64,000 bases of DNA. Origin: Tetragenococcus solitarius NBRC 100494. GTDB taxonomy: Bacteria > Bacillota > Bacilli > Lactobacillales > Enterococcaceae. The notes beneath the pieces were generated by a model, which was given only the letters and a program-made list of their open reading frames with translations, did no database searches and had not been told where the DNA came from. Each line of letters starts with the position of its first letter. The first letter of the stretch is position 1. Below are positions 14,975 through 24,153 of this stretch, in pieces. The stretch spans positions 62,001 to 126,000 of the forward strand of contig NZ_BCPY01000003.1 in NCBI RefSeq assembly GCF_001544195.1. Reading direction: 5' to 3'. The translations under genes and the position numbers were made by a program.

Positions 14975-17504
14975 ATTGTTTAACCATCTGAAAATCGTAA
15001 GGACTCAATTCGCCCATACCGATCATCGGATCGATCGTTTGCGATTTAATCAGCTTTTCTGTTAGTTGTGTAGAAGTTGTTGTCAAAGATACTTCGGGTT
15101 CTTGAGCAAATAAATCAGAAGTTGCTTTTTCTGCTGATATTGAGTGTGGTTCTTTTTCTTTATTTTTTCTTTTTACATAATCACTTTCAAACGGCGCTTC
15201 TTCTTGTTCATTTTCATACGTCAAAATCTTTAATCTCATTGCTTGTGAAATAGAATCAATACCGTTGATTCTCTCTTTTAGCGCAGTTAAGCGTAAAGTC
15301 GAAACTTGTTCTACACAATGCTTATAAGCTGACGTCTCACCAAGTAAAATCAGCATCTCTTTACTCCTGGTGACAGCCGTATAAAGCAAATTGCGCTGCA
15401 GCATGCGGTAATATTGATTAACCATGGGCAAGATAACCATTTTAAATTCGTTTCCTTGCGCTTTATGAATCGAACAACAATAAGACAGCGTAATCTTATT
15501 CCATTCATTGCGCTTATAAGTTACTTCATTTGCATCAAAAGCAATGACCAGTTCATCCACTTTATCGTCGGAGTCTTTCGCATAAATAATCCCGGTAATT
15601 TCTCCCATATCCCCATTAAACACATTATCTTCTGGAGCATTAACCAGTTGAAGCACCTTGTCACCAATGCGATAAACTGTATCATTAAATGTTACTTCTT
15701 TTTTTGTTTTGTCCGTATTTGAATTAAAAATTTCTTGCATCATTTTATTTAATGCATTAATCCCCGCAGGTCCTTTATACATAGGAGCTAAAACTTGAAT
15801 ATCTTGTGGTGTAAACCCTTTTTGCTTTGCTTTTAAAACAACCTGTGAAATTAAAGGTTCAATTTGCCCTACACGACAAGAAAAATAAGAGCGATCTTTT
15901 TGATTTTGCGTAAAATCGTCCGGCAATTGCCCACTTTTTATTTCATGTGCTAAAGGAATGATACTGGATCCGTCTTCTTGGCGATAAATTTCTGTCAACT
16001 CTTTTTGTGGTATTTCTACAATATCTAGTAAGTCATGTAATACTTGACCCGGTCCTACAGAAGGCAACTGGTCTTTATCTCCAACAAAAATCACTTGCAT
16101 ATTATCTGGTATAGCTTTAAATAATGTGTTAGCCAACCAAGTGTCTACCATTGACATTTCATCAACGATTAAAAGTCCACCTTCAAGTTCTTTAGGCGCT
16201 GTATTTTTGGCTTTATTTTCTCGTCCATTTAATCCTAGTAAGCGGTGAATAGTACTGCTTGGTAAACCAGTTGTTTCGTTCATACGCTTAGCCGCACGTC
16301 CAGTAGGTGCCGCTAATAAAATTGGAAACGTCTCTTCTGAATACTTACTTGGATCTAAATCAATGTCATTTAATTCGGCAAATAATTGCACAATACCGCT
16401 AATAACTGTAGTTTTCCCCGTCCCTGGTCCGCCCGTTAAGATAAATAAGGGAGCACAGATAGCCTCTTTGATTGCCTTTTCTTGGGAAGCTCCATATATA
16501 ATGTCTAAACGCTTTTCTAATTTACGCAGATTTTTATTAATTTTATTTTCTGAATAATGAATTTCTCTTTTACGCTGTAACAAACGTTCGATGGAAGAAG
16601 CAATCCCCCACTCAGCAAAATACAGGCTATTTTCAAATAACTTCGTGTCTTCTTGTTGAATCTTACCTTCTTCAACCAACTCAATTACGACATTCGCCAC
16701 TTTTTCTGGGTCAATTTCGACCGGACGGCTGCTTTCTAAAATATGTAAAACTTGTTCTAATAAATCTTTTGCTTCAATATAAGTATTTCCAGTTTCCATT
16801 GACTGTTGTAAAATTTGATGCAAAATAGCCGCACGAATTCTTTTACCGGAAGTCGCATCAATCCCCAATTGTTCTGCTATATTGTCTGCTTTTTTAAAAC
16901 CAATCCCTTCAATATCTTCAACTAACTGGTAGGGATTTTCCTCGATGACATCTAAAGTGTCATTTTTATAGGTTTGATAAATAGCAAAGGCTAACTGACT
17001 CCCAAAACCATAGCGATTTAAGCCAACAATCACTTTGTCCATGCCATAGTTTAAACGAACTGTATCCAGCAGCATTTCACGCTTTTTTTTCGTTAAACCA
17101 GAGATCTGTTTAAGTAGGGCCGGATCATCTAAAATTTTATCAATGGCCTCTTCGCCTAAAAGATCAACAATTTTTTCAGCGGTTTTTTTTCCAACACCCG
17201 GAAATTTATCGCTCGAAAGATAGTGAATCAAACCATTTTCGGAAGTTGGCTGTTCTTTTTGATAAGCGCTTGCTTTAAACTGTTCCCCATATTTTGGGTG
17301 ATTAAAACGCTCGCCAAAAAAGCGATAAACTTCTTCTTCTTGGACATTGCCAAAACTTCCAGTTACCACAATTTCTTTTTCGTTATAATTCATATCAGTT
17401 TCAGTAATCTTCACTAACAATACTTTATAAAAATTGTTAGGATTTTTAAAAAAAATAGCAGCAACTTTACCGACAATATAACTTTCTTCTGGCAATGGAT
17501 ACAT
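14973..17504 (-). CDS. recD2: ATP-dependent RecD2-family DNA helicase
   Basis: RecD2 is a 5'-3' helicase found in Firmicutes without RecBC and implicated in replication fork maintenance and repair. The 843-residue protein has an N-terminal OB-like region, tandem helix-hairpin-helix motifs (FPGVGKKTAEKIVDLLG and GIGFKKADNIAEQLG), the Walker A GGPGTGKTT near residue 359, DEMSMVD as Walker B, and the C-terminal motif SIHKAQGNEF. Length is typical. AAAGGAGCG precedes the ATG. It is followed by the histidine phosphatase gene upstream on the same strand by 20 bp. Confidence 0.96.
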   Translation of the reverse strand: MYPLPEESYIVGKVAAIFFKNPNNFYKVLLVKITETDMNYNEKEIVVTGSFGNVQEEEVYRFFGERFNHPKYGEQFKASAYQKEQPTSENGLIHYLSSDKFPGVGKKTAEKIVDLLGEEAIDKILDDPALLKQISGLTKKKREMLLDTVRLNYGMDKVIVGLNRYGFGSQLAFAIYQTYKNDTLDVIEENPYQLVEDIEGIGFKKADNIAEQLGIDATSGKRIRAAILHQILQQSMETGNTYIEAKDLLEQVLHILESSRPVEIDPEKVANVVIELVEEGKIQQEDTKLFENSLYFAEWGIASSIERLLQRKREIHYSENKINKNLRKLEKRLDIIYGASQEKAIKEAICAPLFILTGGPGTGKTTVISGIVQLFAELNDIDLDPSKYSEETFPILLAAPTGRAAKRMNETTGLPSSTIHRLLGLNGRENKAKNTAPKELEGGLLIVDEMSMVDTWLANTLFKAIPDNMQVIFVGDKDQLPSVGPGQVLHDLLDIVEIPQKELTEIYRQEDGSSIIPLAHEIKSGQLPDDFTQNQKDRSYFSCRVGQIEPLISQVVLKAKQKGFTPQDIQVLAPMYKGPAGINALNKMMQEIFNSNTDKTKKEVTFNDTVYRIGDKVLQLVNAPEDNVFNGDMGEITGIIYAKDSDDKVDELVIAFDANEVTYKRNEWNKITLSYCCSIHKAQGNEFKMVILPMVNQYYRMLQRNLLYTAVTRSKEMLILLGETSAYKHCVEQVSTLRLTALKERINGIDSISQAMRLKILTYENEQEEAPFESDYVKRKNKEKEPHSISAEKATSDLFAQEPEVSLTTTSTQLTEKLIKSQTIDPMIGMGELSPYDFQMVKQ

Positions 17505-17524
17505 CGCTCCTTTCGTTTAACTAA

Positions 17525-18148
17525 TTAGGGAAGAAAGCTAACATCATTCCATAATGTTAACTCATAAGGCAATTTTTTGTCTTTAGTTTCTAAAATGGAT
17601 AAGCTATTATTTTTCAACCCGCCATTACTACGCAGCTCCGAGATATTTTTGCCTGCTAAAAATTGAATGGCCGCCGTCAGCGAAGCTCCATGTCCGACAA
17701 ATAAAACAGGCTTTTCATGTTCATTTGAAGCAGTAGTAATTGCCCTTGTCATCCGTTCAATCATGGCAGAAACCGTTTCTCCATCAAAAACTGTAGGGTC
17801 ATAAAGATCCAAACGATGTCGCATATTGGCTAACGTTTTCTCATATTCTTTTTGCATTTCGTCAATACTTTTTCCTTCTAGTAGACCATAACCCATTTCT
17901 TTTAAGTTTGAATCATAATAAATAGGCACCGACTTTTCCCACTGAGAAACAATACCTTGGGCCGTCTGTTTTGCGCGTTGTGAAGGACTCGAGTACACCG
18001 CAGCAAAGGAAACATCTTGCAAGTATTGGCCTAACGCGCGAATTTGAGCAAAACTTGTAGGTAGCAACGGCGAATCACCGTGCATACCTTGAAAACGACG
18101 CTGTGCATTCCATTCTGTTTTACCATGTCTAGTAAAGTATAGCTTCAC
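17525..18148 (-). CDS. Histidine phosphatase family protein (PhoE/GpmB-like)
   Basis: A 207-residue phosphatase of the phosphoglycerate mutase superfamily. The catalytic motif FTRHGKTEWN lies at 5-14 with the phospho-histidine in RHG, and the second histidine in VGHGASLTA near residue 157. E95-type MGYGLLEGKS is also present. The start is GTG at 18148 with AAAGGGG 8 bp upstream. These enzymes act on varied phosphate esters and the substrate is unknown. It lies between trmL and recD2 with 19-20 bp gaps, so the three are probably cotranscribed. Confidence 0.9.
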   Translation of the reverse strand: MKLYFTRHGKTEWNAQRRFQGMHGDSPLLPTSFAQIRALGQYLQDVSFAAVYSSPSQRAKQTAQGIVSQWEKSVPIYYDSNLKEMGYGLLEGKSIDEMQKEYEKTLANMRHRLDLYDPTVFDGETVSAMIERMTRAITTASNEHEKPVLFVGHGASLTAAIQFLAGKNISELRSNGGLKNNSLSILETKDKKLPYELTLWNDVSFLP

Positions 18149-18167
18149 TTTATTTCCCCTTTCAGCT

Positions 18168-18674
18168 TTAATCCAACTTATCATGATCACCATAGTGATG
18201 CGTTAACTCTAAGTTAGGATAGCCCTGTTGTCGTAAAGCCTCATAAACCACAGTAATCACTGTATTAGCTAAATTTAATGAGCGTACGTGCGTATCGTTC
18301 ATAGGAAGACGTAAACACTTTTCTTCATTTTCACGCATAAATTCTTCTGGTAAACCTGTCGTTTCTTTACCAAAAAGAAAATAATGGTCTTTCCCATCAT
18401 CAAAATCCTCATCGCTATAAACTTTATGCGAAAATTTTGAAATTAAATGTAAGGGTTGATCTCCTACCTCAGCTAAAAAATCTTCAAGGTTTTTATGATA
18501 GGTAATATCTACATTGTTCCAGTAATCTAATCCTGCCCGTTTTAAATGCTTATCATCTGTTGAAAACCCTAGCGGCTCAATGAGATGTAAGGGGGAATTC
18601 GTTGCCGCACAAGTTCTCGAAATATTTCCTGTATTGTTTGGAATTAATGGTTCAAATAAAGCTACATGGTTCAC
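18168..18674 (-). CDS. trmL: tRNA (cytidine/uridine(34)-2'-O)-methyltransferase
   Basis: TrmL methylates the 2'-O of the wobble nucleotide in leucine tRNAs. The 168-residue product is a minimal SPOUT (TrmH-type) enzyme: [14 protein letters not shown] at 13-26 is motif 1, [12 protein letters not shown] near residue 103 motif 2, and [19 protein letters not shown] near residue 132 motif 3, forming the knotted SAM site. Length is standard. It heads a probable trmL-phosphatase-recD2 unit on the minus strand. Confidence 0.94.
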   Translation of the reverse strand: MNHVALFEPLIPNNTGNISRTCAATNSPLHLIEPLGFSTDDKHLKRAGLDYWNNVDITYHKNLEDFLAEVGDQPLHLISKFSHKVYSDEDFDDGKDHYFLFGKETTGLPEEFMRENEEKCLRLPMNDTHVRSLNLANTVITVVYEALRQQGYPNLELTHHYGDHDKLD

Positions 18675-18777
18675 TTAAAGGTTCCTCTTTTCTTATCATA
18701 GGTTATTAATCTAATAATATAATCATAACGCACTTTCGAATGTTTGACAGCTGAAAATGTTTCTTTCCAAATAAGCA

Positions 18778-18872
18778 AAAAAAAACGTAGCAACTCGGTG
18801 TCCAGCACTGCGAGTCGTTACGTTAGTGAAGTTCTTTTCACTAACTTTTATCAGAACAGGATGCTGATAAAA
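18778..18872 (-). terminator. Terminator of rlmA plus two further hairpins
   Basis: On the minus strand the order after rlmA is TTTTATCAG/CTGATAAAA (18846-18872), TTAGTGAA/TTCACTAA (18823-18844), then AACGTA-CGACTCG paired with CGAGTTG-TACGTT (18784-18824) followed by nine Ts. The last hairpin is a classic terminator. The first two make an unusually structured 3' region. Confidence 0.8.
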
Positions 18873-18955
18873 ACCAATGAAAAGCAACTTGCAACCAATA
18901 TAACAAACTCATATTGTGAATGCAAGGAATTCAAGCAAAAAAATTCAAATTTTCT

Positions 18956-19798
18956 TCATTTATTTTTCCCAATTAGTACATCTAGGTCAATTGTTATTTT
19001 TTCCAAAGGACTTTGCCTTAGTTTTTCTTTTTGCTTAGCAGAAACATCCCATTCTAAAGGAGACATTTCTAATAGCGACAGCTGTTTTTCTTTGGGAATT
19101 TTAAATGTATAAGTCATTCTTTTATAATAGCTTAAAGAAAAAGTTTGTTTAAATTTCTGAATCACTTGCTCGTTCGAATAATTTTGCTTACTTGCATCAT
19201 CGGGATAAAACGCTTCTCTTAATTCTTTTAAGTAATAGCTTTGAGGCACAACCTTTATCACTTGCCCGTCTTTTTGTAATACACGAGAGAATTCAGCATA
19301 GTTTGATGGTGAAAGTATGTTTAAAATCGTCGAAAATGTCTGCTTGGCAAAGGGCATATGGGTTAAATCAGCAATACACCAAAAAATGTTATGCCTATCC
19401 TCAGTCGCTAAATAAACCGCCTCTTTAGCGATATCAAATCCGATACTTGGTTGAATTTCTACTGTTTGAGCAATCTCTTGTAAAAAACTGCCTTCACCGC
19501 AGCCCACATCTAAAACTTGTTCATTTTTACAATAAGCCGATATAAATGCTAAAAGCGGTTGATACATCCCACTTCTGATCATGATTCTACGATGATCAAA
19601 CATTTTCTTTTGATATTCTGTTTTGACTTGATGATTTAAAAAGTAAAGGGTCCCTTTTTTTGAAAGATCAAACTGATGACCATTGTTGCAGCATAAGCTT
19701 GTTTGCTCTGCTTGCATTTTTGCTTGACAAATCGGACATTGAAACAAATCGCTATAAGCATGAATAAAATCTTGACTTCTCTGTATTTTTTTCTTCAT
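18956..19798 (-). CDS. 23S rRNA (guanine-N1)-methyltransferase, RlmA family
   Basis: RlmA enzymes methylate G745 (Gram-negative) or G748 (Gram-positive, TlrB type) in the 23S rRNA exit tunnel; in Gram-positive bacteria this can affect tylosin and telithromycin response. The 280-residue product has an N-terminal zinc finger (CPICQAKM...CCNNGHQFD, about 21-45) and a Rossmann methyltransferase domain with VLDVGCGEGSF near residue 96. The ATG at 19798 has GGAGAAG upstream; the reading to 19831 has none. It is monocistronic, ending in multiple hairpins. Confidence 0.9.
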   Translation of the reverse strand: MKKKIQRSQDFIHAYSDLFQCPICQAKMQAEQTSLCCNNGHQFDLSKKGTLYFLNHQVKTEYQKKMFDHRRIMIRSGMYQPLLAFISAYCKNEQVLDVGCGEGSFLQEIAQTVEIQPSIGFDIAKEAVYLATEDRHNIFWCIADLTHMPFAKQTFSTILNILSPSNYAEFSRVLQKDGQVIKVVPQSYYLKELREAFYPDDASKQNYSNEQVIQKFKQTFSLSYYKRMTYTFKIPKEKQLSLLEMSPLEWDVSAKQKEKLRQSPLEKITIDLDVLIGKNK

Positions 19799-19879
19799 TA
19801 TCTTCTCCTTATTCCCCCAATACTTTAGCACAAATTCATGCTAAAATGCTAGGTGAACAAAATAATAAAGGAGAATTCT

Positions 19880-20518
19880 ATGCTACTAAAAGAATATTGT
19901 GCAGAAAATTATACAAATATTCCAAATGCCATCGCAAAAGGCGCTAAACGAATCGAACTTTGTGACAATCTTAATGTAGGAGGGACTACACCAAGTACGG
20001 GCGTCATTGAAGAAAGTCTCTCTTACGCTAGCGAAAAGCAAGTTCCCATTATGACAATGATTCGTCCTCGCGGCGGTAATTTTATTTATAATGATATTGA
20101 ATTACGTATCATGGAAACAGATCTAATTGAAGCTAAAAAACTAGGAACGGATGGTGTGGTTTTTGGTTGTCTGACTCCCAATAACTGGTTAGACGAAGAG
20201 GCCTTAAGTCGTTTAATTGAGGCCGCAGAAGGACTACAAATGACCTTCCATATGGCTTTTGATCAAATCCCTGAAGACCGCCAATACGAAGCAATTGATT
20301 GGTTAATCCAGCAAGGTGTCTCCCGTATTTTAACTCATGGAGGACCAAGCCATACTTCTATCTCTGGGAATAAAAACCATTTGCTGGATTTGATCCATTA
20401 TGCAGACAATCGTATAACAATCCTACCTGGAGGTGGTATCACTGCAGATAATGCAGAAGAAATTGCTCATACACTTAAAGTAAACGAAGTCCATGGTACT
20501 AAAATCGTTGCTTTATAA
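19880..20518 (+). CDS. cutC: Copper homeostasis protein CutC
   Basis: CutC is a TIM-barrel protein linked to copper tolerance; its biochemical activity remains unsettled. The 212-residue product starts MLLKEYCAENYTNIPNAIAKGA and contains RIELCDNLNVGGTTPS, TMIRPRGGNFIY, and the C-terminal TILPGGGITADNAEEI and EVHGTKI. The ATG at 19880 has AAAGGAG 8 bp upstream; an in-frame ATG at 19853 lacks one. It stands alone, divergent from rlmA and convergent with mgtE. Confidence 0.93.
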   Translation: MLLKEYCAENYTNIPNAIAKGAKRIELCDNLNVGGTTPSTGVIEESLSYASEKQVPIMTMIRPRGGNFIYNDIELRIMETDLIEAKKLGTDGVVFGCLTPNNWLDEEALSRLIEAAEGLQMTFHMAFDQIPEDRQYEAIDWLIQQGVSRILTHGGPSHTSISGNKNHLLDLIHYADNRITILPGGGITADNAEEIAHTLKVNEVHGTKIVAL

Positions 20519-20546
20519 GAGCAAAAGGAAGGATCAGTAAATTTTC

Positions 20547-20641
20547 ATAAAATGAACCCTTATTGGCTTTGTATAAATAACAGCGCTCCAAAAAGGTTTT
20601 CTTTTGGGGTGCACCGCAAATACATCCAATAAGGGTTCATT
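20547..20641. terminator. Bidirectional terminator with nested hairpin between cutC and mgtE
   Basis: AAAATGAACCCTTATTGG pairs with CCAATAAGGGTTCATTTT (18 bp, perfect). A second hairpin, GCTCCAAAA/TTTTGGGGTGC-type, sits in the loop. Both strands end in T runs. The arm overlaps the mgtE stop region. Confidence 0.85.
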
Positions 20642-20642
20642 T

Positions 20643-22007
20643 TTAGCCAATAAAATAGTCCATAAATAAACTCGCGATATTAAAATAGATTAATACACTG
20701 GTTAAATCACTCAAAGTAGTAATAAAAGGTCCACTAGCCACCGCTGGATCAAAACCTAGTTTTTCCATAAGCATAGGAATTAAACTACCTGCTAAATTGG
20801 CGACTGTAATTGCACACATCATTGCCATACCAATGACAAAACCAAGTATAGGATTTCCTTTCCAAACCCAAACAATGATTAGAATCGTCAATCCTGTAAC
20901 AAAACCGGTCACTAGTCCTGTCATAACTTCACTAAATATCGTTTTGAGATAACCTTTTGCTTTATTGTCGTTAAAAGCTAGCTTTCTAACCGCCACAGCC
21001 AATGATTGCGTACCTGCATTTCCCGCTGTTCCTGTGATTAACGTAATAAAAGCAGCTAAAATACTCGCTTCGCTGACCAATACTTCATAACGATTAATTA
21101 AACTGGCTGTTGCCATTCCTAAAAATAATAATGTAATCAACCAAGGCAGACGTTTACTCGCTGCTTTTACAGGATTCTCATGAACTTCTTCCACATTGAC
21201 CCCTGCTAAGCCGGAATAGTCACTTGCTGCTTCATCATCAATGACGTCAATAATATCATCAACTGTAACAATCCCTAGTAAATGATCCTCATAATCAGTG
21301 ACAGGCAAAGCTAAGAAATCATAATCACGAAATGTCTGAGCCACATCTTCTTGGTCATCTCCTACGTGCACAGCAATCACACGTTCATTTAAAATATCAG
21401 ACACCATTTCATCATCATCACTTACCAATAAATCTCTTAACGAAATAACACCCACTAAACGGTTTTCTTGATCTACTACATAAGTATAATAAATAGTTTC
21501 TGCATCTTTTGCGACCCTTTTTAAAACATACATCGCTGAGCGCACTGTTTGATTTGCCACTATTGAAACAAATTCAGTGGTCATAATCGCACCAGCAGTT
21601 TCATCTTCGTAATGCAGCAGCTCCTTGATTTCTGAAGCATCTTCTTCGTTCATCAAGCTTAAATACTTAGCCATTTGTTTTTTATCTAAAGTATTTAATA
21701 AGTCCACAGCATTATCTGTATACATTTGTGCTAACATTTCACTGGCATAACCTGCTCGCATTTCCCCCAAATAATCTTTTATGTTTTCATTATCTTCTTC
21801 AAGAACATCAAACATATCTGCTAACTCTTTAGGTGACAGATAGGCATATACAAGCTGGCGTTGGTTTTTGTCTAATGTCTGATAAAACTGGCTTTGCTCA
21901 TAAATATGCATTTCTAAAAAGTTTTCTCGAAAATCCTGTAAATGATTCGCAGTCAAATCCTTCTTTAATTGAGCAAAACGTTCTTCCAATTCTTGTGTTT
22001 CATCCAA
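20643..22007 (-). CDS. mgtE: Magnesium transporter MgtE
   Basis: MgtE is a Mg2+ channel gated by cytoplasmic Mg2+. The 454-residue product has an N-terminal MgtE_N superhelical domain (about 1-130), paired CBS domains (about 135-255), and five membrane helices carrying the selectivity region with GTAGNAGTQSLAVAVR near residue 335. I favour the TTG at 22007 because GAGGTGA lies 5 bp upstream; the GTG at 22016 is part of that site. The gene follows the pseudouridine synthase with almost no gap. Confidence 0.93.
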   Translation of the reverse strand: MDETQELEERFAQLKKDLTANHLQDFRENFLEMHIYEQSQFYQTLDKNQRQLVYAYLSPKELADMFDVLEEDNENIKDYLGEMRAGYASEMLAQMYTDNAVDLLNTLDKKQMAKYLSLMNEEDASEIKELLHYEDETAGAIMTTEFVSIVANQTVRSAMYVLKRVAKDAETIYYTYVVDQENRLVGVISLRDLLVSDDDEMVSDILNERVIAVHVGDDQEDVAQTFRDYDFLALPVTDYEDHLLGIVTVDDIIDVIDDEAASDYSGLAGVNVEEVHENPVKAASKRLPWLITLLFLGMATASLINRYEVLVSEASILAAFITLITGTAGNAGTQSLAVAVRKLAFNDNKAKGYLKTIFSEVMTGLVTGFVTGLTILIIVWVWKGNPILGFVIGMAMMCAITVANLAGSLIPMLMEKLGFDPAVASGPFITTLSDLTSVLIYFNIASLFMDYFIG

Positions 22008-22012
22008 TCTTG

Positions 22013-22915
22013 TCACCTCGTTTCAAATATTTGTACAAAATTTTGCATATCTTTTGGTAATTCTTGTTTAAAGGAAAGCTGGTCTTTTGTAAAGGGATGA
22101 ATGAATTCCAATTCCCCGCAATGCAAGGCTTGTCTCTGCAATTTTGAAGACAACACACCCCCATATAGTTCATCGCCGACCAGCGGAAATCCAGCAGTAG
22201 AAAAATGAACACGAATCTGATGCGTTCTTCCTGTATGAAGTTGAATGTCAACTACAGCAAACTCAGCATTTCTTTGTTTAAGCCAGTATTCGGTCTCAGC
22301 CGGTTTTCCATTGTCTCCTGCTTGCCGTTTAATAATGGATGTCGGATCACGCAAAATAGGAAAATTGATGACCTCATGCGGCTTAATTGAACTTACATTG
22401 CCAGAAACAATGGCTCGATATTTCTTCCTAAGACTTTTTTTCTGCAGCTCTTTATCTAATAAAGCATGCGCAAAACCATGTCTGGCAAACAGCATTAATC
22501 CTGAAGTATCACGATCTAAGCGAGTTACCACATGAATCACTTGGTCTTTATAAGCCCGTCTTTTATAATAAGCTTTGACACGATTAGCCATCGTTTTGTT
22601 AGGATGATACTGTGAGGGGATAGAAGCAATACCCGCCGGTTTATTGACCACCAGTAAGTGTTCATCTTCGTAAACAATATCAATCGGACTGTCATCGGCC
22701 AATAAAGTTTCATGACTACCTTCATCAGGAACAATAACTTCTACTTTATCTTCTGTCTTTAAAGAATATAACACATTTTCGACCTTACCATTCACAAAAA
22801 TTTTACCGCCTTGAAATTTTATTTTGGCAAGTAATGCTCTTGAAATTCCTTGTTCTTTTAAAAAGAGCTTTAACTGCTGGGATTCTTTTTTTTGATAGAC
22901 ATAACAAAATTTCAT
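22013..22915 (-). CDS. RluA/RluD-family pseudouridine synthase
   Basis: A 300-residue pseudouridine synthase of the RluA family, acting on rRNA or tRNA. An S4-like N-terminal domain (SRALLAKIKFQGGKIFVNGK near residue 25) precedes the catalytic domain, where the aspartate is in VTRLDRDTSGLMLFARHG near residue 133. GRTHQIRVHFSTAGFPLVGDELYGG marks the C-terminal part. It is in the conserved relQ-nadK-rlu order, but here repeat copy C separates it from nadK by more than 400 bp. The modified position is unknown. Confidence 0.92.
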   Translation of the reverse strand: MKFCYVYQKKESQQLKLFLKEQGISRALLAKIKFQGGKIFVNGKVENVLYSLKTEDKVEVIVPDEGSHETLLADDSPIDIVYEDEHLLVVNKPAGIASIPSQYHPNKTMANRVKAYYKRRAYKDQVIHVVTRLDRDTSGLMLFARHGFAHALLDKELQKKSLRKKYRAIVSGNVSSIKPHEVINFPILRDPTSIIKRQAGDNGKPAETEYWLKQRNAEFAVVDIQLHTGRTHQIRVHFSTAGFPLVGDELYGGVLSSKLQRQALHCGELEFIHPFTKDQLSFKQELPKDMQNFVQIFETR

Positions 22916-23127
22916 AATAACTGTGTTCCTCCAATAATAAATTTTCTAGGCGATATCCCCGATCTTTTTGTTATAAGTAGTTGACTTATTGTACTTTTTT
23001 AGGTTTGCCTAACTTCATTCCCGTTCACATTGTAAACTTCTCTTTTATCCTACGCAACAGGAAATTTCACTCTCTCTTGTTTAAAAAACAACGATCATTA
23101 GGTTTACAACTACTAAGAAAAGATAAT
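22916..23127. other. Intergenic region upstream of the pseudouridine synthase
   Basis: I see no gene or strong promoter pair in this stretch. A TACAAT-like -10 lies near 22994 on the minus strand, but its -35 is poor. GGAGGAA just before the pseudouridine synthase start is the ribosome binding site. Confidence 0.5.
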
Positions 23128-23132
23128 AATGA

Positions 23133-23312
23133 CCTGTAACATAAGACCTTTGAATAAAAAATACCCGAACTATACAGATTACTTCTGTGATTACTCGTCG
23201 TACAAAACGTTGTCCCTGCAATTCAGCAGATCCTTGGTTTAAACTTGCAACGATTAATGAGTGTCATAAAATATAGTTCGAATATTTTTGCCTTGATTTT
23301 ACTTATACACAG
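23133..23312. repeat. Intergenic inverted-repeat element, copy C
   Basis: AAAAATACCCGAACTATA (23156-23173) is paired with TATAGTTCGAATATTTTT (23272-23289). The outer ends CTGTAACATAAG and CTTATACACAG resemble the terminal repeat of copy A, and GTGATTACTCGTCG (23187-23200) is identical to copy A. The interior is about 40 bp longer than in the other copies. It lies within the nadK-to-pseudouridine-synthase interval, so it may separate what is elsewhere a single operon. Confidence 0.78.
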
Positions 23313-23346
23313 TTCTTTTTACACACATAATAAAATCCCATCGCAC

Positions 23347-24153
23347 TTATACTTCTCCAATAAACGCATCTTTTACACGACGCCAGAAATGCATGTGGCG
23401 ATAAGAAGCAAAATGAATTCGCTCGTTTGCAATTTTAAAAGAGATAGATTCAATTTCATCATGTTTAATGGTAGAACGATCGATAGTCACCACATAATCC
23501 GAGCTTTCTTCTAAACGAATCGTCAACCATTCACTATCTGAAATAATAATTGGAGAACCTAATGTACGGAACACACGATTGTTCAAAGAAGCAATCTCGG
23601 CTAATTGAAAGGCATTAATTCTAGGGTGCAACACAGCCCCACCGACACTTTTATTATAAGCAGTTGAACCTGTTGGCGTGGAAACAGAAAGTCCATCGCC
23701 GCGGAAACGCTCAAACAGCTCGTCTTTAATATAAACGTCTGCAACCATGGTTCGAGTAGCACGCTTAATCGTTGCCTCATTAATAGCTAAAAAACGTTTC
23801 GGTTCGCTTTGTTTTTTATATTTCACCTGCACATCCAATAAAGGATAACTGATTGTCGGTTCTTCTTTGTTAGATAAATTAGATACCAATTCTTCTAGTT
23901 CAAAATCACGCCAATCTGTATAAAAGCCTAAGTGGCCAGTATGTACACCTAAAAAACGAATATGGTCTAATTTATGTTCAAACTCATGAAACGCAGAAAG
24001 GAAAGTACCATCTCCGCCAATTGAGATGACAATATCCGGATCATTTTGGTCGATAGTATAATGTGCCTCTTTTAAAAGCGAGATGAGCTTTTTTTTAGCA
24101 GCAAAAGAAGACTTTTGCTTGTTTTGAATAATAGCTACTTTACCTTCAGTCAT
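23347..24153 (-). CDS. nadK: NAD kinase
   Basis: NAD kinase makes NADP from NAD and ATP. The 268-residue product has the GGDGTFLSAFHEF motif near residue 44 and the substrate-binding LSVSTPTGSTAYNKSVGGAVL motif near residue 146. I start at the second of two adjacent ATGs (24153) because it is 7 bp from AAAGGAG; the first is only 4 bp away. The gene overlaps the end of relQ by 8 bp, the common pairing in Firmicutes. Confidence 0.96.
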   Translation of the reverse strand: MTEGKVAIIQNKQKSSFAAKKKLISLLKEAHYTIDQNDPDIVISIGGDGTFLSAFHEFEHKLDHIRFLGVHTGHLGFYTDWRDFELEELVSNLSNKEEPTISYPLLDVQVKYKKQSEPKRFLAINEATIKRATRTMVADVYIKDELFERFRGDGLSVSTPTGSTAYNKSVGGAVLHPRINAFQLAEIASLNNRVFRTLGSPIIISDSEWLTIRLEESSDYVVTIDRSTIKHDEIESISFKIANERIHFASYRHMHFWRRVKDAFIGEV

